A stretch of DNA of 64,000 bases from Pseudodonghicola sp048268305 (GTDB taxonomy: Bacteria > Pseudomonadota > Alphaproteobacteria > Rhodobacterales > Rhodobacteraceae). Of the stretch, positions 16,737 through 24,310 are shown in pieces. The stretch covers positions 62,001 to 126,000 of the forward strand of contig NZ_JBLWVT010000004.1 of the NCBI RefSeq assembly GCF_048268305.1, written 5' to 3'. Positions within the stretch are counted from its first letter, which is position 1. Every line of letters starts with the position of its first letter. The position numbers and the translations under genes were made by a program. Below the pieces are notes generated by a model that saw nothing but the letters and a program-made list of their open reading frames with translations, was not told where the DNA came from and did not search any database.

Positions 16737-17350
16737 AACTGGACGTGATCAAACTGGACGGCGGCAAGGCCGGCGACATCGAGCTGTCGGATGAGCTGTT
16801 CGGGCTGGAGCCGCGTGCGGACATCCTGCACCGCGTTGTGCGTTGGCAGCGTGCTGCCGCGCAGGCCGGTACCCACAAGGTCAAGACCCGCTCGGAAACC
16901 AGCTATTCGACCAAGAAGATGTATCGCCAAAAAGGCACCGGCGGCGCTCGCCACGGTGACAAGAACGCGCCGATCTTCCGTCACGGCGGTATCTACAAGG
17001 GTCCGACCCCGCGCAGCCACGCCCATGACCTGCCGAAGAAATTCCGCAAGCTGGGTCTGCGTCACGCGCTGTCGGCCAAGGCGAAAGCCGGCGCCCTGGT
17101 GGTGATCGACGCGGCTGAGTCGGAAGGCAAGACCGCGCTGCTGGCCAAGCAGGTCAAGAACCTGGGTTGGAAGCGCGCCCTGATCATCGATGGTGCCGCA
17201 GTGAACGAGGGCTTTGCCCGCGCCGCGCGCAACATCGAAGGGCTGGACGTGCTGCCGACCATTGGCGCAAACGTGTATGACATCCTGAAGCGTGACACCC
17301 TCGTGATCACGAAGGCGGGTGTCGAAGCTCTGGAGGCCCGACTGAAATGA
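16733..17350 (+). CDS. rplD: 50S ribosomal protein L4
   Basis: A 205-residue L4, an exit-tunnel protein; the extended loop with RQKGTGGARHGDKNAP is plainly present. In E. coli L4 represses its own S10 operon through the leader, but whether that holds in this organism is unknown. The start overlaps rplC and the stop overlaps rplW by 4 nt each, so L3, L4 and L23 are translationally coupled. Confidence 0.96.
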   Translation: MKLDVIKLDGGKAGDIELSDELFGLEPRADILHRVVRWQRAAAQAGTHKVKTRSETSYSTKKMYRQKGTGGARHGDKNAPIFRHGGIYKGPTPRSHAHDLPKKFRKLGLRHALSAKAKAGALVVIDAAESEGKTALLAKQVKNLGWKRALIIDGAAVNEGFARAARNIEGLDVLPTIGANVYDILKRDTLVITKAGVEALEARLK

Positions 17351-17643
17351 GCGCGAAGGCAGAACACTACGACGTGATCCGCAAGCCGGTCATCACTGAA
17401 AAGGCCACCATGGCTTCGGAAAACGGCGCCGTCGTTTTCCAAGTCGCGATGGGCAGCAGCAAGCCGCAGATCAAGGAAGCGGTCGAAGCGCTGTTCGGGG
17501 TCAAGGTGAAGGCGGTGAACACCACCATCACCAAAGGCAAGGTGAAGCGCTTCCGCGGCCAGATCGGCAAGCGGAATGACGTGAAAAAAGCCTATGTCAC
17601 CCTCGAAGAGGGCAACACGATCGACGTGTCGACCGGCCTCTGA
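17347..17643 (+). CDS. rplW: 50S ribosomal protein L23
   Basis: A 98-residue L23, which lies at the tunnel exit and docks trigger factor and SRP. The N-terminus HYDVIRKPVITEKAT is characteristic. Last gene of the first block: 28 nt after its stop lies a GC-rich stem-loop, and 339 nt separate it from rplB, which in most bacteria follows directly. This break is one of several that split the cluster. Confidence 0.96.
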   Translation: MSAKAEHYDVIRKPVITEKATMASENGAVVFQVAMGSSKPQIKEAVEALFGVKVKAVNTTITKGKVKRFRGQIGKRNDVKKAYVTLEEGNTIDVSTGL

Positions 17644-17670
17644 TCTGACTTCAGGTCTTGAAGATTGGAA

Positions 17671-17696
17671 AGCCCCTCGCCGCAAGGCGGGGGGCT
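17671..17696 (+). terminator. Terminator-like hairpin after rplW
   Basis: An 11-bp stem with one T-G pair (agcccctcgcc/ggcggggggct, loop gcaa) is followed by a moderately T-rich stretch (cttcgtttggtttt). Confidence 0.7.
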
Positions 17697-17796
17697 CTTC
17701 GTTTGGTTTTCCCTTTGTTCAGGGTGACATGGGCTCTCGCGTCTTTTCCAGATGCGGAATTCCTCCCTTGTGGCGCAGTGACGGTAAGCCGAGCCC

Positions 17797-17825
17797 TAGA
17801 CACCTCCCTCCGCCTCTGCTACACG
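17797..17825 (+). promoter_or_regulatory. Candidate rplB promoter
   Basis: TAGACA (17797-17802, one mismatch to TTGACA), 17-nt spacer, TACACG (17820-17825). The predicted start lies near 17832, about 150 nt before rplB. Confidence 0.45.
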
Positions 17826-17838
17826 CCAGCAATCCTGA

Positions 17839-17870
17839 AGCCCCGGATTCGTTCCGGGGCTGCTTGATTT
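17839..17870 (+). terminator. Terminator-like hairpin in the rplB leader (possible attenuator)
   Basis: A 9-bp stem, agccccgga/tccggggct (17839-17847 and 17853-17861, loop ttcgt), is followed by gcttgatttt. It would form in the first 30 nt of a transcript from the candidate promoter, mirroring the rpsJ leader. Confidence 0.5.
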
Positions 17871-17982
17871 TGTAACCGGGGACCTTCGGGGCCCTTCAAT
17901 TGGCCACCTTCGGGGGGCTTTAACATAGCGGATCCGCAGGCAAGCGCCGAGGGATCCGTGTGCTAGACGGAAGACAGAAAGC

Positions 17983-18825
17983 ATGGCACTCAAGTCGTAT
18001 AAGCCGACGACGCCGGGCCAGCGCGGGCTGGTGCTGATCGACCGTTCGGAGCTGTGGAAAGGACGTCCGGTCAAATCCCTTACCGAGGGTTTGACCAAGT
18101 CGGGCGGCCGTAACAACACCGGACGGATTACCTCGCGTCGTCGTGGCGGCGGGGCAAAACGCCTCTACCGGATCGTTGATTTCAAGCGCAACAAATTCGA
18201 TGTTGCCGCGACCGTTGAGCGGATCGAATACGACCCGAACCGGACCGCCTTCATCGCGCTGATCAAATACGAAGATGGCGAACAGGCCTATATCCTGGCG
18301 CCGCAGCGTCTGGCTGTTGGTGACAAGGTTGTCGCCGGCGCCAAGGTCGACATCAAACCGGGTAACGCGATGCCGTTCTCGGGCATGCCGATCGGGACGA
18401 TTGTCCACAATATCGAAATGAAGCCCGGCAAGGGCGGTCAGATCGCCCGTGCTGCTGGCACCTATGCCCAGTTCGTCGGTCGTGACGGCGGCTATGCTCA
18501 GATCCGCCTGTCTTCGGGTGAACTGCGCCTGGTGCGTCAGGAATGCATGGCCACCGTCGGTGCCGTGTCGAACCCCGACAACAGCAACCAGAACTACGGC
18601 AAGGCCGGCCGCATGCGTCACAAGGGCGTCCGCCCGAGCGTTCGCGGTGTTGTCATGAACCCGATCGACCACCCCCATGGTGGTGGTGAAGGCCGGACTT
18701 CGGGTGGTCGTCACCCGGTGACCCCTTGGGGTAAGCCGACCAAGGGTGCCCGTACCCGCAACAAGAACAAGGCGTCGCAGAAGCTGATCATCCGCTCGCG
18801 TCACGCCAAGAAGAAAGGCCGCTGA
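17983..18825 (+). CDS. rplB: 50S ribosomal protein L2
   Basis: A 280-residue L2, essential for subunit association and peptidyl transferase function. The C-terminal VVMNPIDHPHGGGEG contains the conserved histidine near the peptidyl transferase centre. First gene of the block rplB-rpsS-rplV-rpsC-rplP; rpsS begins 3 nt after its stop. It has its own candidate promoter, unlike the arrangement in E. coli where it follows rplW. Confidence 0.97.
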   Translation: MALKSYKPTTPGQRGLVLIDRSELWKGRPVKSLTEGLTKSGGRNNTGRITSRRRGGGAKRLYRIVDFKRNKFDVAATVERIEYDPNRTAFIALIKYEDGEQAYILAPQRLAVGDKVVAGAKVDIKPGNAMPFSGMPIGTIVHNIEMKPGKGGQIARAAGTYAQFVGRDGGYAQIRLSSGELRLVRQECMATVGAVSNPDNSNQNYGKAGRMRHKGVRPSVRGVVMNPIDHPHGGGEGRTSGGRHPVTPWGKPTKGARTRNKNKASQKLIIRSRHAKKKGR

Positions 18826-18828
18826 TCC

Positions 18829-19107
18829 ATGGCTCGTTCTGTTTGGAAAGGCCCCTTTGTTGACGCTTACGTCCTGAAGAAGGCGGAAGCGGCACGCGAA
18901 AGCGGGCGCAATGAAGTCATCAAGATCTGGTCGCGTCGTTCGACGATTCTGCCCCAATTCGTTGGGCTGACCTTCGGCGTCTACAACGGTCAGAAGCACA
19001 TCCCCGTCAACGTCACGGAAGACATGATCGGTCAGAAGTTCGGTGAGTATTCGCCGACCCGGACCTATTACGGTCATGCCGCGGACAAAAAAGCGAAGCG
19101 GAAGTAA
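18829..19107 (+). CDS. rpsS: 30S ribosomal protein S19
   Basis: A 92-residue S19, identical in length to E. coli. It forms a complex with S13 at the 30S head near the A-site tRNA. The sequence MARSVWKGPFVDAYVLKK is diagnostic. Spacing of 3 nt on either side ties it to rplB and rplV. Confidence 0.97.
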   Translation: MARSVWKGPFVDAYVLKKAEAARESGRNEVIKIWSRRSTILPQFVGLTFGVYNGQKHIPVNVTEDMIGQKFGEYSPTRTYYGHAADKKAKRK

Positions 19108-19110
19108 GTC

Positions 19111-19491
19111 ATGGGCAAGGAAAAGAACCCCCGCCGCGTGGCCGAGAACGAAGCGATGGCCAAGGCCCGCATGCTTCGCACCAGCCCGCAGAAATTGAAC
19201 CTGGTTGCGGCCATGATCCGTGGCAAGAAGGTCGAGAAGGCGCTGACCGATCTCACCTTCTCGAACAAGCGGATCGCGCAGGACGTGAAGAAATGCCTTC
19301 AGTCCGCTATCGCCAATGCTGAGAACAACCACAACCTGGACGTGGACGAGCTGATCGTGGCCGAGGCCTACGTCGGCAAGAACCTGACCCTGAAGCGCGG
19401 TCGTCCGCGCGCCCGTGGCCGGTTCGGCAAGATCGTGAAGCCGTTTTCCGAGCTCACCATCAAGGTGCGTCAAGTCGAGGAGCAAGCCTAA
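19111..19491 (+). CDS. rplV: 50S ribosomal protein L22
   Basis: A 126-residue L22 whose beta-hairpin lines the exit tunnel; LKRGRPRARGRFGKIVKP is that hairpin region and is the usual site of macrolide-resistance changes. It has an N-terminal extension of some 15 residues over the E. coli protein (MGKEKNPRRVAENEAMAKA), as is common in alphaproteobacteria. The stop overlaps the rpsC start by 1 nt (TAATG). Confidence 0.96.
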   Translation: MGKEKNPRRVAENEAMAKARMLRTSPQKLNLVAAMIRGKKVEKALTDLTFSNKRIAQDVKKCLQSAIANAENNHNLDVDELIVAEAYVGKNLTLKRGRPRARGRFGKIVKPFSELTIKVRQVEEQA

Positions 19492-20207
19492 TGGGTCAGA
19501 AAGTCAATCCGATCGGCATGCGCCTCCAGGTCAACCGCACCTGGGACAGCCGCTGGTACGCCGATACCAAGGACTACGGTGATCTTCTGCTGGAAGATCT
19601 CAAGCTCCGTGAGTTCATCAAGGAAGAGTGCAAGCAGGCCGGCATTGCTCGCGTGATCATTGAACGCCCCCACAAGAAGTGCCGTGTGACCATCTACACC
19701 GCACGTCCGGGCGTGATCATCGGCAAGAAGGGCGCTGACATCGAAGTTCTGCGCAAGAAGCTGGCGAAAATGACCGCCAGCGAACTGCACCTGAACATCG
19801 TCGAAGTTCGCAAGCCCGAACTGGATGCCGCCCTGGTGGGTGAATCCATCGCGCAGCAGCTGGAACGTCGGGTGTCCTTCCGTCGCGCCATGAAGCGTGC
19901 CGTGCAGAACGCCATGCGCATGGGTGCCCTCGGCATCCGGGTCAACGTCGCCGGCCGTCTGGGCGGTGCCGAAATCGCCCGGACCGAATGGTATCGTGAA
20001 GGTCGCGTGCCGCTGCATACCCTGCGGGCCGACATCGACTATGCTCACGCCGAAGCAATGACCCCCTATGGCATCATCGGGATCAAGGTCTGGATCTTCA
20101 AAGGCGAGATCATGGAGCACGATCCTTCGGCGCGCGATCGGAAGATGCAGGAAATCCAGGATGGCCCGGCCCCCCGTGGGGCGACCGGCGGTCGTCGTGA
20201 TCGCTAA
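19491..20207 (+). CDS. rpsC: 30S ribosomal protein S3
   Basis: A 238-residue S3, at the mRNA entry tunnel. The KH-type segment GVIIGKKGADIEVLR and the C-terminal S3 domain are present. The start overlaps rplV by 1 nt; rplP follows 13 nt downstream. Confidence 0.97.
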   Translation: MGQKVNPIGMRLQVNRTWDSRWYADTKDYGDLLLEDLKLREFIKEECKQAGIARVIIERPHKKCRVTIYTARPGVIIGKKGADIEVLRKKLAKMTASELHLNIVEVRKPELDAALVGESIAQQLERRVSFRRAMKRAVQNAMRMGALGIRVNVAGRLGGAEIARTEWYREGRVPLHTLRADIDYAHAEAMTPYGIIGIKVWIFKGEIMEHDPSARDRKMQEIQDGPAPRGATGGRRDR

Positions 20208-20220
20208 GGAGTGATAGAAA

Positions 20221-20634
20221 ATGCTTCAGCCTAAGCGTACGAAATTCCGCAAGATGTTCAAAGGCCGGATCAAGGGCGAAGCCAAAGGCGGCTCCGACCT
20301 GAACTTCGGTCACTTCGGCCTCAAGGCGCTCGAACCTGAGCGGGTCACCGCCCGTCAGATCGAAGCCGCCCGTCGTGCCATGACGCGTCACATGAAGCGT
20401 CAGGGTCGCGTCTGGATCCGCATCTTCCCGGATACCCCGGTGACGTCGAAACCGACCGAAGTCCGGATGGGTAAAGGTAAGGGTTCGGTGGACTATTGGG
20501 CCGCCAAGGTCAAACCCGGCCGGATCATGTTCGAGCTGGAAGGCGTCAGCGAAGACGTCGCTCGTGAGGCCCTGCGCCTCGCCGCGATGAAGCTGCCGAT
20601 CAAGACCCGGGTCGTGGTCCGCGAGGACTGGTAA
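20221..20634 (+). CDS. rplP: 50S ribosomal protein L16
   Basis: A 137-residue L16, which contacts the A-site tRNA elbow. VRMGKGKGSVDYW contains Arg82, aligned with E. coli Arg81, the residue hydroxylated there by the 2-oxoglutarate oxygenase YcfD (RoxA). This matters because the next plus-strand gene (20858) encodes an unrelated-looking 2-oxoglutarate oxygenase. The block ends here with a very strong terminator at 20670. Confidence 0.97.
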   Translation: MLQPKRTKFRKMFKGRIKGEAKGGSDLNFGHFGLKALEPERVTARQIEAARRAMTRHMKRQGRVWIRIFPDTPVTSKPTEVRMGKGKGSVDYWAAKVKPGRIMFELEGVSEDVAREALRLAAMKLPIKTRVVVREDW

Positions 20635-20669
20635 TCGCGGTCCGGGATGACCCCCGGACGATGACATCG

Positions 20670-20704
20670 AAACCCCCGTCGAGCGATCGGCGGGGGTTTT
20701 TTGT
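20670..20704 (+). terminator. Strong terminator after rplP
   Basis: A 13-bp stem (aaacccccg.cga / tcg.cgggggttt, one T-G pair, loop gcga; 20670-20682 and 20687-20699) followed by a run of seven T. It closes the rplB block before the inserted oxygenase gene. Confidence 0.92.
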
Positions 20705-20725
20705 TGCGGCCGGTCGGGCAGAAGG

Positions 20726-20785
20726 GGGGGCTCTGCCCCCATCGCCTGTGGCGATCCCCCCGGGATATTTCTGCCAGATCGAAGG
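20726..20785 (-). repeat. Composite intergenic repeat, copy C (inverted)
   Basis: On the minus strand the core is CTTCGATCTGGCAG followed by AAATATCCCGGGG (about 20757-20785). After it come hairpin atcgcc/ggcgat (20741-20755) and gggggctctgccccc (20726-20740). The last 15-mer is identical to one in copy D at 63842. Confidence 0.7.
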
Positions 20786-20857
20786 GGAGGGGCGGGGCGA
20801 CGGCAGTGGGGCAACGCGCCTCTCGCGCCGGCCAGCGCGGCGCGGTAAAACAGGACC

Positions 20858-21478
20858 ATGTCACAGATCGAATCGCTCTTCGTCACCCGCCTGTACCGTG
20901 CCGCGCTGCGCGAACATGGCCCCGTCATCGACCCTGCCGAGCTGGAGGCGTCGTGCTATTCCATCGCCGAGGATGACGAGGCGGGGCAGGAGTGGTGCGA
21001 GGACAACGGCTATCCCGGCTATACCTCCTATGCCTCGCTCACCGATCTGCCCTGGCGGTTCCCGATCTTTGCCGATCTGGTCAAATCGCTCGATGCCCAT
21101 GTGGCGGCCTTCCTCGAGGATCTGGAATTCGATCTGGATGGGCGCGAGCTGAAGCTGGAAGACATCTGGATCAATATCCTGCCCGAGGGTGGCACCCACG
21201 CGTCGCATATCCACCCGCACAGTGTCATCAGCGGCACCACCTATGTGTCGATGCCCGAGGGCGCCAGCGCGATCAAATACGAGGATCCGCGCTCTGCCAT
21301 GCTGATGGCGGCGCCGCCGCGGCGCAAGGACGCCCGGCGCGAGCTGCAGACCTTCGTCTACGTGGCTCCCGAGGTTGGCGATGTGCTGCTGTGGGAAAGC
21401 TGGCTGCGCCACGAGGTGCCGCTGAACCAGGCCGAGGAAGAACGGATCAGCGTCAGCTTCAACTATAGCTGGGCCTGA
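20858..21478 (+). CDS. 2-oxoglutarate/Fe(II) oxygenase-like protein (TIGR02466-type) in the ribosomal cluster
   Basis: A 206-residue protein with the features of the 2OG-FeII_Oxy_5 (TIGR02466) family: a histidine cluster HASHIHPHS (His114, 117, 119, 121), then SGTTYV, a DP pair near residue 143, GDVLLWESWLRHEVPLN with His185, and ERISVSFNY with Arg196, the likely 2-oxoglutarate anchor. The family is predicted to hydroxylate a substrate, but none is known. It lies between rplP and rpmC with its own upstream region, after a strong terminator. Given that a different oxygenase hydroxylates L16 in E. coli, a ribosomal-protein substrate is a testable inference, not a fact. Confidence 0.85.
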   Translation: MSQIESLFVTRLYRAALREHGPVIDPAELEASCYSIAEDDEAGQEWCEDNGYPGYTSYASLTDLPWRFPIFADLVKSLDAHVAAFLEDLEFDLDGRELKLEDIWINILPEGGTHASHIHPHSVISGTTYVSMPEGASAIKYEDPRSAMLMAAPPRRKDARRELQTFVYVAPEVGDVLLWESWLRHEVPLNQAEEERISVSFNYSWA

Positions 21479-21565
21479 TCGCCCGACAGGGAGGAGAGAC
21501 AGCCTAACCGGGTCGCGGTGCGCCGCGGCCCTGTCCGCGATCCTCATTCTCCGAAGGGCCTGTCG

Positions 21566-22039
21566 ATGGATCCTCGCAAACTCGAAATGACCGTGCTGAT
21601 GACGCCCGACATGGCGAATTTCAGCGGCAAGGTGCACGGCGGCGCCTTGCTCAACCTGCTGGACCGGGTGGCATTCTCCTGCGCATCGCGGTTTTCCAAA
21701 CAATACGCGGTGACGCTTTCGGTCGATCAGGTGACCTTCAAGGAGCCGATCAACGTTGGCGAGCTGGTGACCTTCCGGGCCAGCGTCAACCTGGCTGGGC
21801 GAACCTCGATGGAAATCGGCATTCGGGTTGAGGCGCAGGACATCCGCGCCGGCACCAGCCGGCATACCAATTCTTGTTATTTCACCATGGTCGCGGTGGA
21901 CGAGGCCGGCGCGCCGACCGAAGTGCCGCCGCTCGCGGTGCTGGACGAGACCGAGGCCCGGCGCCAGCGGGCGGCCGAGATGCGCAAGAAGTTGCGCCGC
22001 CAGTTCTCCGACGAAATGAAGAAGGCCTCCCAGGGCTGA
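21566..22039 (+). CDS. Acyl-CoA thioesterase, hotdog fold
   Basis: A 157-residue hotdog-fold thioesterase of the YciA/BFIT-like class, which hydrolyses acyl-CoA to free acid and CoA. KVHGGALLNLLDRVAF (about residues 22-37) contains the conserved HGG and catalytic Asp, and SVDQVTFKEPINVGE follows. A charged C-terminal tail (after about residue 130) is typical. The ATG at 21566 gives MDPRKLEMTVLMTPD, preceded by gaagggcc. It is placed 87 nt after the oxygenase and 173 nt before rpmC; the reason for a lipid-metabolism gene here is unknown. Confidence 0.9.
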   Translation: MDPRKLEMTVLMTPDMANFSGKVHGGALLNLLDRVAFSCASRFSKQYAVTLSVDQVTFKEPINVGELVTFRASVNLAGRTSMEIGIRVEAQDIRAGTSRHTNSCYFTMVAVDEAGAPTEVPPLAVLDETEARRQRAAEMRKKLRRQFSDEMKKASQG

Positions 22040-22068
22040 GGCGGAGCGCCAGGGCTCCAAGTTTTCCC

Positions 22069-22097
22069 TTGCCCTTCATGCGCCCCCCGTGTAGTGA
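22069..22097 (+). promoter_or_regulatory. Candidate rpmC (spc block) promoter
   Basis: TTGCCC (22069-22074), 17-nt spacer, TAGTGA (22092-22097). It follows the thioesterase gene and would restart transcription of ribosomal genes after the two inserted genes. A small stem, cccgc/gcggg (about 22115-22128), lies in the leader. Confidence 0.5.
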
Positions 22098-22212
22098 GCC
22101 CCATCTCACGGATTCCCGCCCTGGCGGGATTCGTGTGTTTGCAATTCATCCACCAGGTTCAAGGTGACCCGTCAAAAGGGGCCTTCTGGTGTTTTGAGAA
22201 AAGGAAGAGGCG

Positions 22213-22419
22213 ATGAACGCCAAAGAACTGCGTGACAAGACGCCGGACCAGCTGCGTGAAGAGCTGGCCAACCTGAAAAAAGAAAGCTTCAACCTGCGCT
22301 TTCAACAGGCGACCGGTCAGCTGGAAAACACTGCTGGCATCAAGGCGGCGCGCCGCAATGCTGCCCGCGTGAAGACCATCCTGAACGAAAAAGCTGCTGC
22401 TGCAGCCGGCAACGCATAA
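22213..22419 (+). CDS. rpmC: 50S ribosomal protein L29
   Basis: A 68-residue L29, a helical tunnel-exit protein (MNAKELRDKTPDQLREEL; LRFQQATGQLENT). First gene of the long block rpmC-rpsQ-rplN-rplX-rplE-rpsN-rpsH-rplF-rplR-rpsE-rpmD. It follows aggaagagg, a good ribosome binding site. Confidence 0.97.
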   Translation: MNAKELRDKTPDQLREELANLKKESFNLRFQQATGQLENTAGIKAARRNAARVKTILNEKAAAAAGNA

Positions 22420-22431
22420 GGAGCCTGACAG

Positions 22432-22662
22432 ATGCCCAAACGTATTCTTTCCGGCACCGTGACCAGCGACGCCAACGAACAGACCGTCACCGTTCTGGTG
22501 GAGCGTCGCTTCACCCATCCGGTTCTGAAGAAGACCATTCGTAAGTCCAAGAAATACCGGGCTCACGACGAGAAGAACGCCTACAAGGTGGGCGATACGG
22601 TTCGCATCATTGAGTGCGCGCCGAAGTCGAAGACCAAACGCTGGGAGGTTCTGGAGGCCTAA
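22432..22662 (+). CDS. rpsQ: 30S ribosomal protein S17
   Basis: A 76-residue S17, an early 16S rRNA binder (MPKRILSGTVTSDANEQTV). Shorter at the C-terminus than the 84-residue E. coli protein, as is usual in alphaproteobacteria. Spacing is 12 nt from rpmC and 75 nt to rplN; that 75-nt gap has no clear terminator. Confidence 0.96.
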   Translation: MPKRILSGTVTSDANEQTVTVLVERRFTHPVLKKTIRKSKKYRAHDEKNAYKVGDTVRIIECAPKSKTKRWEVLEA

Positions 22663-22737
22663 GCCGCCAGAGCCTTTTGGCTTGTCGAAACCCTGGGGGG
22701 AACAACAGACACACCCCCATAGGTCGGGAGAAACCTC

Positions 22738-23106
22738 ATGATCCAGATGCAGACCAATCTGGATGTCGCTGACAACTCCGGCGCTCGCCGGGTGCAGTGC
22801 ATCAAGGTCCTGGGTGGCTCCAAACGGAAATACGCGTCGGTGGGTGATATCATCGTCGTTTCCGTGAAGGAGGCCATCCCGCGCGGCCGCGTGAAGAAAG
22901 GTGACGTCCGCAAGGCCGTCGTCGTGCGCACCGCCAAGGAAGTCCGCCGTGAAGACGGCACCGCGATCCGCTTCGACCGCAACGCGGCCGTGATCCTCAA
23001 CAACAACAACGAGCCCGTCGGCACCCGTATCTTCGGCCCGGTTGTTCGCGAACTGCGCGCGAAGAACTTCATGAAGATCATTTCGCTGGCTCCGGAGGTG
23101 CTGTAA
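22738..23106 (+). CDS. rplN: 50S ribosomal protein L14
   Basis: A 122-residue L14, at the interface contacting 16S rRNA (MIQMQTNLDVADNSGARRV). Highly conserved along its whole length. rplX begins 2 nt after its stop. Confidence 0.97.
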   Translation: MIQMQTNLDVADNSGARRVQCIKVLGGSKRKYASVGDIIVVSVKEAIPRGRVKKGDVRKAVVVRTAKEVRREDGTAIRFDRNAAVILNNNNEPVGTRIFGPVVRELRAKNFMKIISLAPEVL

Positions 23107-23108
23107 TC

Positions 23109-23420
23109 ATGGCTGCGAAACTCCGCAAAGGCGACAAGGTCGTCGTGCTGGCCGGCAAGGACAAGGGCAAAGAGGGGACTATCACCTCTGTCGACCCGAA
23201 GGCCGGCAAAGCTGTTGTTGACGGCGTCAACATGGCGATCCGCCATACCCGCCAAAGCCAGACCAGCCAGGGCGGCCGCCTGACCAAGGCCGTGCCGATC
23301 GAGCTGAGCAACCTGGCGCTTCTGGACAAGAACGGCAAAGCCACCCGCGTCGGCTTCCGCATGGAAGGCGACAAGAAGGTGCGTTTTGCCAAGACCACGG
23401 GGGACGTGATCGATGCTTGA
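23109..23420 (+). CDS. rplX: 50S ribosomal protein L24
   Basis: A 103-residue L24, an assembly initiator. The KOW motif KLRKGDKVVVLAGKDKGKEG is at the N-terminus. The stop overlaps the rplE start by 8 nt, a longer overlap than elsewhere in the cluster, and suggests coupled translation of L24 and L5. Confidence 0.97.
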   Translation: MAAKLRKGDKVVVLAGKDKGKEGTITSVDPKAGKAVVDGVNMAIRHTRQSQTSQGGRLTKAVPIELSNLALLDKNGKATRVGFRMEGDKKVRFAKTTGDVIDA

Positions 23421-23973
23421 TGCTGCAACCTACACCCCGCGCCTGAAAACGCTGTACAAAGACACCATCCGCGCCGCTCTGACTGAAGAGTTCGGCTATA
23501 AGAACGGGATGCAGCTGCCCAAGCTGGACAAGATCGTTCTGAACATCGGCTGTGGCGCCGAGGCGGTCAAGGACAGCAAGAAGGCGAAATCGGCTCAGGA
23601 AGACCTGACCATGATCGCCGGCCAGAAAGCCGTCGTCACCAAGGCGAAGAAATCCATCGCTGGCTTCCGCGTGCGTGAAGACATGGCGCTGGGTGCCAAG
23701 GTGACCCTCCGCGGTGACCGCATGTATGAATTCCTCGATCGTCTGATCACCGTTGCGATGCCGCGCGTGCGCGACTTCCGCGGTGTGAAGCCCTCCTTCG
23801 ATGGCCGCGGCAACTTTGCCATGGGCCTGAAGGAGCACATCGTGTTCCCCGAGATCGAGTTCGACAAGGTCGACGAGGTCTGGGGGATGGATATCATCAT
23901 CGCCACCACAGCGAAAACCGACGCGGAAGCGAAGGCGCTGTTGAAGCATTTCAACATGCCGTTCAACAGCTGA
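23413..23973 (+). CDS. rplE: 50S ribosomal protein L5
   Basis: A 186-residue L5, which binds 5S rRNA and contacts P-site tRNA. The signature RGDRMYEFLDRLITVAMPRV and FPEIEFDKVDEVWGMDI are present. The start lies inside the end of rplX. Confidence 0.97.
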   Translation: MLDAATYTPRLKTLYKDTIRAALTEEFGYKNGMQLPKLDKIVLNIGCGAEAVKDSKKAKSAQEDLTMIAGQKAVVTKAKKSIAGFRVREDMALGAKVTLRGDRMYEFLDRLITVAMPRVRDFRGVKPSFDGRGNFAMGLKEHIVFPEIEFDKVDEVWGMDIIIATTAKTDAEAKALLKHFNMPFNS

Positions 23974-23991
23974 TCGCGGGAAGGAAAAGAC

Positions 23992-24297
23992 ATGGCTAAG
24001 AAAGCAATGATCGAACGCGAGAAAAAGCGCGAGCGGCTGGTGGGGAAATACGCCGACAAGCGCGCCGCGCTGAAAGAAATCGCGAATGACGAGAGCCGCC
24101 CGATGGAAGAGCGCTTCAAGGCGCACCTGAAACTGGCGAAACTGCCGCGCAATGGCTCGGCGACCCGTCTGCACAACCGTTGTCAGCTCACCGGCCGTCC
24201 GCACGCTTACTATCGTAAGCTGAAGGTCAGCCGGATCATGCTGCGGGAACTGGGCTCGAATGGCCAGATCCCCGGTCTCGTGAAGTCGAGCTGGTAA
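23992..24297 (+). CDS. rpsN: 30S ribosomal protein S14
   Basis: A 101-residue S14 of the longer, zinc-free type: only one cysteine is present (RCQLTGRPHAYYRK), so the zinc-ribbon CxxC form is excluded. Length matches E. coli exactly. Confidence 0.97.
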   Translation: MAKKAMIEREKKRERLVGKYADKRAALKEIANDESRPMEERFKAHLKLAKLPRNGSATRLHNRCQLTGRPHAYYRKLKVSRIMLRELGSNGQIPGLVKSSW

Positions 24298-24310
24298 GGA
24301 GGGCATAGAT

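Larger units (their letters stand above)
17644..17982 (+). other. Intergenic region between rplW and rplB
   Basis: This 339-nt gap splits genes that are usually adjacent. It has a terminator-like hairpin (17671-17696), a candidate promoter (17797-17825) and a second hairpin (17839-17861) immediately downstream of the predicted start. No convincing reading frame is present. Short direct repeats of ccttcggggg (about 17882 and 17908) lie just before rplB. Confidence 0.65.
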
